6,687 nucleotides of DNA, taken from the NCBI GenBank assembly GCA_025356615.1, contig JANXSH010000941.1, positions 1 to 6,687 on the forward strand, in the 5' to 3' direction. Below, one piece after another: positions 1 through 5,633 of this stretch. The DNA comes from Planctomycetia bacterium (GTDB taxonomy: Bacteria; Planctomycetota; Planctomycetia; Gemmatales; Gemmataceae). Made by a program: the position numbers and the translations under genes. The notes under the pieces are model-generated. The model was not told the origin of the DNA, did not search any database, and saw only the letters and a list, made by a program, of their open reading frames with translations. Positions within the stretch are counted from its first letter, which is position 1. Each line of letters opens with the position of its first letter.

Positions 1-221
1 CAGGGAGCGGAGGATCGCCTTTCGGGTGGTCTCTCGGGAGGGGGCGCGACCAGCGACCAGCAGGCGGCCGAGAGGGAGCAGAGACGGGCGCTGGCGGCGA
101 AGAGGACGTGGAGGAGGATCCGGGCGGTGCAGGTGGGGCTGAAGTCTTTCAGGCGCAGGCAGCCACGCAGGAGCCCGGCGGCATGTTGATGGACAGTGCT
201 GCGGGTGACCGTATAGTACAT
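1..221 (-). pseudogene. Transposase, N-terminal fragment, frameshifted and cut by window edge
   Basis: A minus-strand frame opens with ATG at 221 and has no stop down to the left edge. A GGAGG ribosome binding site lies 10 nt upstream of the ATG. The N-terminus reads MYYTVTRSTVHQHAAGLL, followed by LRLKDFSPTCTARILLHVLF. This resembles, from memory, the start of a transposase family common in planctomycete genomes; the match is unaligned. Around positions 44-50 the recognisable sequence moves to another frame. The opening frame continues as a proline-rich string, whereas slipping back one base after the Val codon at 50-48 gives RAPSRETTRKAILRSL. That segment fits the expected continuation and runs to base 1. 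A one-base deletion, and hence an inactive copy, is the simplest reading. Programmed -1 frameshifting is less likely because no classical X XXY YYZ heptamer is visible at the junction. The catalytic domain lies outside the window, so the IS family cannot be assigned. Confidence 0.6.
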
Positions 222-415
222 GGTACGCAAGCCTCCGTGTCGGGATGGCCCTGCTTTCCAAAACCATTATCGGGACGGAGCTTGCGTTCATCTACCCCCC
301 TCCACCTGGAAGGCATCCGAGTTTGCTTCTACTGAGACTTGCAGTAAGGCGAGTCGGCCTCCAAGGCAAGGGCCGAGCCGGCCGACGCTTCGAGAACTAC
401 CCGGAGGACGTTCCC

Positions 416-985
416 ATGAATCGTTCTGTTTTGTGCGTCGTCGGAGTTGTCGGGCTACTCCTCGGAGCGTTCACGGCTCGCGCCGAGGAGGCCAAGCCCG
501 ACGACGGGACGATCGAGCTGTTCAACGGGAAGGACCTCACCGGCTGGGGCTACAAGTCGGGGGAGAAGTTCGACGGCAAGAAGGAGTCGGATGACAAGCG
601 GTTCACTGCGAAAAAAGGGGTGCTGGTGGTCAACCCCGGCAAGGGCATCAAGCAGCTGTGGACGAGCAAGAAGTTCCCCAAGGACTTCGAGCTGCGCCTC
701 CAGTTCCGCGCGGCAGTCAACGCGGACAGCGGCCTATTCCTGCGGGAACCGCAGTTGCAAGTCCGTGACTACCTCGTCGCCGGGCCGTACAAGGCCTTGA
801 AGAAGTACAAGGCCCAGGACTGGAACGACATCTTGATCGTCGTCAAGGACAACGTCGCACGTTGCACCTGTAACGGCGAGGTGCTGGAAGCGGCGCTAAA
901 GCTCCCGGCCACCGGCGGGATCGGTCTGGAGGCCGACCGTGGCCAGATGGAGTACCGCAACATCCGCCTGAAGGAAGCCAAGTGA
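416..985 (+). CDS. Secreted DUF1080 (3-keto-disaccharide hydrolase-like) protein
   Basis: This encodes a 189-residue exported protein. Residues 1-23 form a Sec signal peptide: Asn-Arg, then a Val/Leu/Gly-rich core, ending in Ala-Arg-Ala before Glu24. The mature part starts with IELFNGKDLTGW (33-44), the hallmark opening of DUF1080, a concanavalin-like beta-sandwich fold now often named 3-keto-disaccharide hydrolase. Other family features are DSGLFLRE (104-111), a WNDILIVV strand, and a closing strand ending MEYRNIRLKEAK. The length is at the short end for a single-domain member. The start at 416 was chosen because GGAGG lies 8 nt upstream and the signal peptide begins there; the frame is open further upstream but shows no signal there. 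DUF1080 proteins are greatly expanded in planctomycetes, where they are thought to act on oxidised sugars outside the cytoplasm. Substrate and activity here are unknown. The gene appears monocistronic and converges on the ATP-cone gene. Confidence 0.87.
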   Translation: MNRSVLCVVGVVGLLLGAFTARAEEAKPDDGTIELFNGKDLTGWGYKSGEKFDGKKESDDKRFTAKKGVLVVNPGKGIKQLWTSKKFPKDFELRLQFRAAVNADSGLFLREPQLQVRDYLVAGPYKALKKYKAQDWNDILIVVKDNVARCTCNGEVLEAALKLPATGGIGLEADRGQMEYRNIRLKEAK

Positions 986-1026
986 TCCCCTCGTGTCGCC
1001 GCCATAGGTATCTACCCAAGAAAAAG

Positions 1027-1197
1027 GGTGAAGCCGGTGTAAGGCCGACCCCACCCCCCAGCCCCCTCCCCTAAAAGGGAGGGGGAGCAAGACCGGATCA
1101 GAGGGAGACTTCACGCCTTCAGACATGCCTCCGGCTCCCCCTCCCTCTTGACGGGGAGGGTTAGGAGGATGGGGGTCGGCCTTAGACCGACCTCACC
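1027..1197. repeat. MITE-like palindromic element with about 26-bp imperfect terminal inverted repeats
   Basis: The left arm at 1027-1052 and the reverse complement of the right arm at 1172-1197 agree at about 22 of 26 positions, including a shared TAAGGCCGACCCC core. Similarity continues inward as C-rich versus G-rich tracts. Two further hairpins lie inside the element (1062-1085 and 1139-1160). There is no coding capacity, the size is about 171 bp, and no clear target-site duplication is seen in the flanks. It fits a miniature inverted-repeat element or a large REP/BIME-like palindrome. It fills the space between two convergent genes, and its right tip carries the TGA that ends the ATP-cone gene. 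Whether it is mobile or repeated elsewhere cannot be judged from one copy. Confidence 0.65.
1062..1085. terminator. Perfect 9-bp hairpin, possible bidirectional transcription barrier
   Basis: CCCCCTCCC at 1062-1070 pairs perfectly with GGGAGGGGG at 1077-1085 across the six-base loop CTAAAA. A second stem lies nearby: CCCTCCC at 1139-1145 with GGGAGGG at 1154-1160. The position between two convergent genes fits a transcription barrier for both. There is no U-tract after either stem, so this is not a canonical intrinsic terminator. The hairpins may simply be part of the palindromic repeat. Confidence 0.3.
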
Positions 1198-2722
1198 TTC
1201 CCTTTGTGGAAGTATCGGACGACACCAACTCGACGCGCACGATTTCGGTCTGTCGCCACATGCCTTCCAACAAGCCGGCAAGGGCCGCTCTGTCCTCATG
1301 GACGAACAACGCGAGCGACCCCGCGCCGTTGCCCGCGTGGAGGGCCGATCCGGCGCGGGTCTGGCTTCGGAGGCTCGCGACGGCATCCCAGGGTGTCAAG
1401 CCGGCAACGCCCCCACCCGAGAGGCGAAAGCCCGCTGGCCCGTCGAGCCGGCAGTCCATCTGCGCGAGCCGGCCATCGTGGTCGAGCGCCTCGCGGAGTC
1501 GCCGAACCAGGGATCGCCCCAAGTCCAGTGACTCGCCGCCGCTACTCATGCTCCATCCGGTGAATCGCGTGACGACCTCGTCGAGGCCGACCGGCACGAC
1601 GACGAACCGCGCCCGATCGAGGAGGAACCCGCTCGACAATTCGGGGCCGCGACCGGCCTGTCGCACATAGTCGCGCTTCTGGGTCGCCGCGCTCAGGGAG
1701 AGTCGGACCAACGTCCCGAGCCGTTGGCGGAACCGATCGACATCCGCGAGCAACCCGGACTGATCGGCCAGCGCTGGCAGATTCAACCCGACCTCGAGCA
1801 GCACCGCCGGATGCCGACGGTCGAGACCCGGCCCCAGGGACAACGCGCGCCGAGGCCGATCGAACACGAAGGCGACCGGCGCGCCGGCGAGCGCGAGGGA
1901 CAGGACACGCTCTAGTCGGGCCGCTCCCGCCGCCTCGAAATCCGCCGCCCCGAGGTGCCAATCGATGCCGAATCGCGACAGGTCCAGCGCGAGCAAGGCC
2001 TCGAGTAGGCCGTCCGCCGTTGCCTGCAACGAGGCCGGGTCGAAGCTGGCCTCCGCACCTGCGAACAATGGCCCCGCCGGAACGGGGTCGGCCCAGGAGG
2101 GGGGGGCAAGGTTGAGGTTGGCCCGCGCTCCGAGTCCCGTCTCCTCCAGCAATCGGCCGATCTGTTCTGCCAGATCCCGACAGGAGACGCCACCCGCCAC
2201 CCGCGATTCCAGGCCGTCGAGTGCGACGGCCCGGCCGACGAGACGCCGTAGCGATCGCATGTCGGTGACGAGGTCGGCGGTCGGCGGGCCGAGGACGCCG
2301 CTCGACAGGAGATCGGGTTCTTCGTCGGGAAGAACGAGCAACCCCGCCTCGCGTGCCGACTCCAGGTCGCGCGTAAAGCGCCAGGTCTGTTGTCGGGCCA
2401 TCGCCATCCGCGACGCCTGCGGGACACGGGGTCTGCCGATCGCCTGCCGCGCGAAGGCGAGCGCCAACTCGGGTTGTCCCAGCTCGCGCACCACCTGCTC
2501 GACGACTTCCGCGACCCGCGCCGTCGTCGGCGTCCCTCCTTCGCTGTCCATCGCGACGAAGTGGACGACCCCGTCGGCCAACTCGCGAGCCAGGAAGGCA
2601 TCCGCCCTGCCGATCGCCTCGCCTGCGGCGAAGAGGGCACGGCTGATGCGATCCGCGTCGAACGGTACGAGTCGCCCGTCGCGCTTGCTCACCCACGCCG
2701 GCGGATCAGGCTCGATCGACAT
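1193..2722 (-). CDS. ATP-cone protein with degenerate anaerobic ribonucleotide reductase-like body
   Basis: This encodes a 509-residue protein. Residues about 10-92 form an ATP-cone: WVSKRDGRLVPFDADRISRA, then a helical segment and VAEVVEQVVRELGQPELALAFA. This module binds ATP or dATP as the allosteric site of ribonucleotide reductases and of NrdR. The remainder has stretches reminiscent of class III reductase (NrdD), such as GLDRRHPAVLLEVGLNLP, SLSAATQKRDYVRQ and GFLLDRARFVVVPVGLDEVV (from residue 365). Only two cysteines are present in the whole protein, no four-Cys zinc site is seen, and there is no RxCGY-type glycyl-radical motif near the C-terminus. Catalytic reductase activity is therefore unlikely, and a nucleotide-sensing role is an inference. 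ATG at 2722 has GAGGAA upstream and lies 26 bp after the Uma2 stop. A TTG at 2752 that overlaps that stop is an alternative start adding ten residues. The stop codon lies in the adjacent palindromic element. Confidence 0.62.
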   Translation of the reverse strand: MSIEPDPPAWVSKRDGRLVPFDADRISRALFAAGEAIGRADAFLARELADGVVHFVAMDSEGGTPTTARVAEVVEQVVRELGQPELALAFARQAIGRPRVPQASRMAMARQQTWRFTRDLESAREAGLLVLPDEEPDLLSSGVLGPPTADLVTDMRSLRRLVGRAVALDGLESRVAGGVSCRDLAEQIGRLLEETGLGARANLNLAPPSWADPVPAGPLFAGAEASFDPASLQATADGLLEALLALDLSRFGIDWHLGAADFEAAGAARLERVLSLALAGAPVAFVFDRPRRALSLGPGLDRRHPAVLLEVGLNLPALADQSGLLADVDRFRQRLGTLVRLSLSAATQKRDYVRQAGRGPELSSGFLLDRARFVVVPVGLDEVVTRFTGWSMSSGGESLDLGRSLVRRLREALDHDGRLAQMDCRLDGPAGFRLSGGGVAGLTPWDAVASLRSQTRAGSALHAGNGAGSLALFVHEDRAALAGLLEGMWRQTEIVRVELVSSDTSTKGR

Positions 2723-2748
2723 CGGTTCGCGTTCCTCGAGACGGTGGG

Positions 2749-3543
2749 TCAAACATCGGTGATCGCGTCCGGGTCGACGCCCAACTCGCGGAGCTTCGCC
2801 GCGAGACGCTCGTTTCGTTGTTGCGTCTTGTCGGCTCGGTCTGCGAGTTCGTCGGCGCGTTTTCGCGCGGTGATCGTGTTGCGTCGCTCCTCGTCGGCGC
2901 GTTCCCTCCCTGTCGGGATGACGACCCCCTTCGTGTCACACCAGCGCAGCCAAGTCGCCTCTTGCCCCTCATACTTGCCTTGCCACAGGGTCAATCCCAG
3001 CCCGATGCCGTCGAGTTGATTCCCCGAAAGGAGTTGGTACGCCCCATCCACCAGGTGATGGATCTTCAGGATGTCCCGGCTCAATTTCCGCTTCGGGTCG
3101 AATATCGCGTAGTAGGTGATGCCGATGTCGGCATACTCGGTCAGCTTGTAGGTCGCCTCCCGTCCGCGCTTGTCCGAGACGAACTCGACGACGACGTTCG
3201 GCGGTTTGCCCACGATCCAGGTGAAGTAGGACTGGTTCTCCTTCCGACTCAGGTCGCGATTCTGGTCCACGTCTAGCCGAAGCATGATGTCCGGCACCAG
3301 GGGCGGCTCTTTCGCCGCGTAGAACAGGCCCACGTTGGAGAGGACCAGGAACGGTCGCCCCTCGCCCGGCCCCGGCCAGGAGGCGAAGAGCGACTCGGTC
3401 AAGATGCGGTGCAGCTTCTCCTGGTAGGAACTGTCCAAGGGTTTGCCGTCCTCCACTTCGATGTCGTCGAGGTTCGGGTGGTCCTCCGGTGACAGCACGA
3501 GTGGAGCGTCCAGCGCCGTCGGCGCGAGCATTTCAGGTGTCAT
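2749..3543 (-). CDS. Uma2 family (DUF820) PD-(D/E)XK endonuclease-like protein with C-terminal coiled coil
   Basis: This encodes a 264-residue protein with a Uma2-type restriction-endonuclease fold. Visible elements are PPLVPDIMLRLDV (Asp85 in the PD motif), the strand PPNVVVEFVSDKRGRE (Glu120), and the helix TYKLTEYADIGITYYAIFDP, with Lys133 as a plausible third catalytic residue. Residues about 212-256 are charged and helical with repeated Arg-Ala-Asp-Glu blocks, ending ERLAAKLRELGVDPDAI. That tail is typical of long Uma2 paralogues in planctomycetes and cyanobacteria and probably forms a coiled coil. The ATG at 3543 is preceded by GGGGGA about 5 nt upstream; the frame is open far upstream, but only as an out-of-phase shadow of the neighbouring gene. 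It lies 38 bp after the thioredoxin-like gene and 26 bp before the ATP-cone gene, so co-transcription is likely. Uma2 proteins are abundant in such genomes, and their physiological role is largely undefined. Confidence 0.85.
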   Translation of the reverse strand: MTPEMLAPTALDAPLVLSPEDHPNLDDIEVEDGKPLDSSYQEKLHRILTESLFASWPGPGEGRPFLVLSNVGLFYAAKEPPLVPDIMLRLDVDQNRDLSRKENQSYFTWIVGKPPNVVVEFVSDKRGREATYKLTEYADIGITYYAIFDPKRKLSRDILKIHHLVDGAYQLLSGNQLDGIGLGLTLWQGKYEGQEATWLRWCDTKGVVIPTGRERADEERRNTITARKRADELADRADKTQQRNERLAAKLRELGVDPDAITDV

Positions 3544-3581
3544 GGTCGTCCCCCATCGGAATCCCTCACGGCTTCGTACTC

Positions 3582-4829
3582 TCAACGCGCACGGTCGAAA
3601 TACTGAGCCAGTTCTCGGGCAGCCTGCGGCGGGATCCGATCCGCCGCGTCCTTCCCCGTCACCAGGCGGAACGCCAGCCCCAACGGCTGTCGCCCTGGAC
3701 GGGAGTCGACGGCGTTGCCCTGATCGCCCCAGTGATCGCCCACGACGAGGAGGTCGAATCGGGTGATGGACTTCGTGTCCACGTCGTACCTCACATGCCC
3801 CGTCACGGCCAGGTCGAAGCCGCGAAGCGCCTTGGCGGGGTCCGCGTCGGTCGAGAGGAGAGCCTTCCCATCGAGCCGAAGGAGGATCTCCTTCTCGCCC
3901 GACTCGACGACCGTCCATGTGAAAGAGGATTCGCGGACCTCGGCGGGCTTCCAGTAGTCCGGCTCGCCTCGGGTGTTGTCGAAGAAGTGGAAGCGGAGGA
4001 AGCGATCCTTCAGGCCGGTCGGCATGGCGAACGTCCGGCCCTTGCGGGGCGATGCGGGGATCAACTTTTGCCACTCCGATCGCGTGATCCAGACGTGATC
4101 GCGGGCCGCCTTCTCGCCGCCCACTCGCTTGCACGTCCCCCGCGAATAGCCCCCCTTCTCGTCGCGGTCCAGGATGCGCGTGTAGCTCTCGAGGATGAGG
4201 CCGTCCTCCGGCGGCGTGCGCGTGTAGCGCGCATCGACCTTGCTTTCCTTGGGCACCTCGATCGCCCCCGGCTTCCGCTCCGACGCGGGGAGGGCCTTCC
4301 ACCGGGCCAACCCGAGGCGAATCGCCTCGCGCATCACCTTCGGGTCGGAGGCGTTCTTGTAGGAAAGCAGTTTGCCCGAGGCCGTCAGGCAATAGATGCC
4401 CTGGCGGGTGGAGCCGCCCTGCCCCTTTCGCGGCCCCTGGTTGGCGACGGCGCGGAAGAAGGCACCCTCGTCGTCGGTTCGACGGCGCTGATACCAGTCG
4501 TCTCCGGTAACGGGCACGAAGGAGTTCGTCACGAGTTTGACCAGTTCGGGATCCGAGAACGCAAGCGCACGGCCTGCTACCCCGTTGTTTCAGGTACACC
4601 CGAGCGGGTGCCCGTCCATCTCCCAGAGCAGGATCGGCTTGCCCTCGCGGGCCGCCTGCGATCGAGCCTCCCAGAGGCTCGCTTGCCAGGGGATGGAGGT
4701 CCACTTCTCCTCCCCCTCCGCCGGTCGAATGAGGGCGACCACGTCGTCGAAGCGCTTGTCGGAGACAGGCTCCGCAGCCGGAAGAAGGGCAGCAAGGCCG
4801 AGAATGAACAGGGGCCATCGGAAGTACAT
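3582..4829 (-). CDS. Putative exported thioredoxin-like selenoprotein (in-frame UGA as Sec80 in a C-T-U motif)
   Basis: One frame runs from ATG 4829 to TGA 3584-3582, interrupted only by a TGA at 4592-4590; with it read as Sec the product has 415 residues. Residues 1-19 are a signal peptide (hydrophobic core to LLPAA). The next region matches the thioredoxin_7/DUF255 layout: W53 then ARSQAAREGKPILLWEMDG, then G77-C78-T79-U80-N-N-G, then FSDPELVKLVTNSFVPVTGD (91-110). The UGA thus falls where this fold carries its redox-active cysteines. The frame stays open for 335 codons after it, with protein-like sequence starting at the very next codon. Residues about 180-415 form a second domain I do not recognise (for example AVTGHVRYDVDTKSITRFDLLVVGDHWGD, split here only by description). 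GGAG lies 6 nt before the ATG. It leads a three-gene run. Alternatives are a fresh nonsense mutation of a Cys codon or a sequence error; reinitiation at GTG 4532 would lose the signal peptide and redox site. Confidence 0.72.
4555..4592 (-). promoter_or_regulatory. Candidate bacterial SECIS element following the UGA
   Basis: On the minus strand the UGA (4592-4590) is followed by AACAAC, then a hairpin. An outer stem GGGG (4583-4580) pairs with UCUC (4558-4555) using two G-U pairs. A 2x2 internal loop follows. The inner stem GCAGGC (4577-4572) pairs with GCUUGC (4566-4561) and closes the five-base loop CGUGC (4571-4567). The apical loop begins 18 nt after the UGA and has G at its second position. 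Both features agree with the general description of bacterial SECIS elements (loop roughly 16-37 nt downstream, a G among the first two loop bases). The fold was done by eye, without energies, and short hairpins are common at this G+C. Confidence 0.5.
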
Positions 4830-4861
4830 GGCGGACTCCAGTTTGGGGGCGGGATTCGAGT

Positions 4862-4890
4862 ATTGTAACCCCGATGGGTTCCGGCGTCCA
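4862..4890 (-). promoter_or_regulatory. Sigma-70-type promoter for the three-gene minus-strand run
   Basis: On the minus strand TGGACG (4890-4885) matches TTGACA at four of six positions. TACAAT (4867-4862) matches TATAAT at five of six. The spacer is exactly 17 nt. A start near 4855 would give a leader of about 26 nt carrying the GGAG ribosome binding site of the thioredoxin-like gene. This also supports ATG 4829 as the true start of that gene. Confidence 0.5.
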
Positions 4891-4947
4891 TCCTGGCGCT
4901 CCGATCGGCGTGTCGAAGAAGTCGAGGACTTACGGCCAGACCGACGG

Positions 4948-4953
4948 TATACT
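4948..4953 (+). promoter_or_regulatory. Possible -10 box for the sigma factor gene
   Basis: TATACT matches the -10 consensus at five of six positions and lies about 58 nt before the ATG at 5011. No good -35 hexamer stands 16-18 nt upstream; AGGACT at 4925-4930 is a poor match. The promoter may depend on an alternative sigma factor, possibly the one encoded here, or the match may be chance. Confidence 0.3.
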
Positions 4954-5010
4954 CATCGATTGTCTCGGTGAGAGGGAACACATTGGCCGTCCACCCGTCG
5001 GGCCGCACCC

Positions 5011-5562
5011 ATGAGAGAAGTCACCCGCATCCTGTCCGACCTCGCGCGGGGCAACGCCCACGCCGCCGAGGAGTTATGGCCGTTGGTCTATGAGGAGCTG
5101 CGCCGCCTGGCCGCCGGCCAGATGATGCGCGAGAAGCCGGGGCAGACGCTCGACGCGACGGCCCTCGTCCACGAAGCGTATGTCCGGCTCGTCGGCCCGG
5201 ATGCGGAGAAGCACTGGGACACACGCGGGCACTTCTTCGCCGCCGCCGCAGAAGCGATGCGCCGCATCCTCGTCGAAGCGGCCCGCCGCAAAGGTCGGCA
5301 CAAACACGGCGGCGCGCTGCGTCGGGTGGAACTCTCCGATCGACCTGCGGCGACACCGGATGAGAACCTCCTCGCCCTCGACGAAGCCCTGACTCGGCTC
5401 ACGGCGGAAGACCCAGTCGCCGCCAAGGTAGTCGAACTGCGGCACTTCGCGGGACTGGGGCACGAAGCGGTTGCGGAAGCGCTCGGCGTCACCGTCTACC
5501 TGGCCCGGCAGAAGTGGGCCTACGCACGGGCCTGGCTGAAGGATGCATTGGGTGAGGGATGA
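5011..5562 (+). CDS. ECF RNA polymerase sigma factor, planctomycete kinase-associated type
   Basis: This encodes a 183-residue sigma-70 family protein. It begins MREVTRILSDLARGNAHAAE, continues with LWPLVYEELRRLA, and has QTLDATALVHEAYVRLV at about 45-61. These mark sigma region 2 of the ECF_sub/TIGR02999-like group common in planctomycetes. Region 4 covers about 118-178: ALDEALTRLTAEDPVAAKVV, then LRHFAGLGHEAVAEALGVT and a helix ending KWAYARAWLKDALGEG. The usual T-A-x-R/D-x-W signature is changed to YLARQKWAYARAWL. No transmembrane anti-sigma gene is adjacent; a kinase gene follows 71 bp downstream, an arrangement seen repeatedly in this phylum. The ribosome binding site is weak and no other in-frame start with better context was found, so the ATG was kept. 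The regulon is unknown. Confidence 0.92.
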   Translation: MREVTRILSDLARGNAHAAEELWPLVYEELRRLAAGQMMREKPGQTLDATALVHEAYVRLVGPDAEKHWDTRGHFFAAAAEAMRRILVEAARRKGRHKHGGALRRVELSDRPAATPDENLLALDEALTRLTAEDPVAAKVVELRHFAGLGHEAVAEALGVTVYLARQKWAYARAWLKDALGEG

Positions 5563-5633
5563 TATTTTGGTTTTGTTCGACAGCTTCACTCGGAAACGTC
5601 GCATGATAAGGGAGTCATCAAGGAGATATCGTC

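Noticed and set aside
222..415. Possible IS end or DUF1080 promoter in the gap between transposase fragment and DUF1080 gene
   Set aside because: No inverted repeat or direct repeat could be matched without the other IS end. TTGCTT at 323-328 has no convincing -10 partner.
1965..2762. 265-codon plus-strand open frame and other long frames opposite the ATP-cone gene
   Set aside because: Ser/Arg/Pro-rich composition and no family match. The opposite strand carries a convincing ATP-cone domain.
3544..4818. Upstream extension of the Uma2 frame to a 689-residue protein
   Set aside because: The extension is Arg/Pro/Gly-rich low-complexity sequence antiparallel in phase to a real gene on the same strand. 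The Uma2 protein begins at ATG 3543 with a good ribosome binding site.
4590..4829. A separate 79-residue peptide gene ending at the TGA, with an independent gene starting at GTG 4532
   Set aside because: Both parts are in one frame with 19 open codons between them. Those codons continue the thioredoxin-fold pattern, and the downstream part alone would lack a signal peptide and redox site and shows no ribosome binding site that I could identify.
3489..4868. 459-codon plus-strand open frame
   Set aside because: It is a high-G+C shadow of the thioredoxin-like gene on the other strand. It has no recognisable domain, an Arg/Pro-rich composition and no ribosome binding site.
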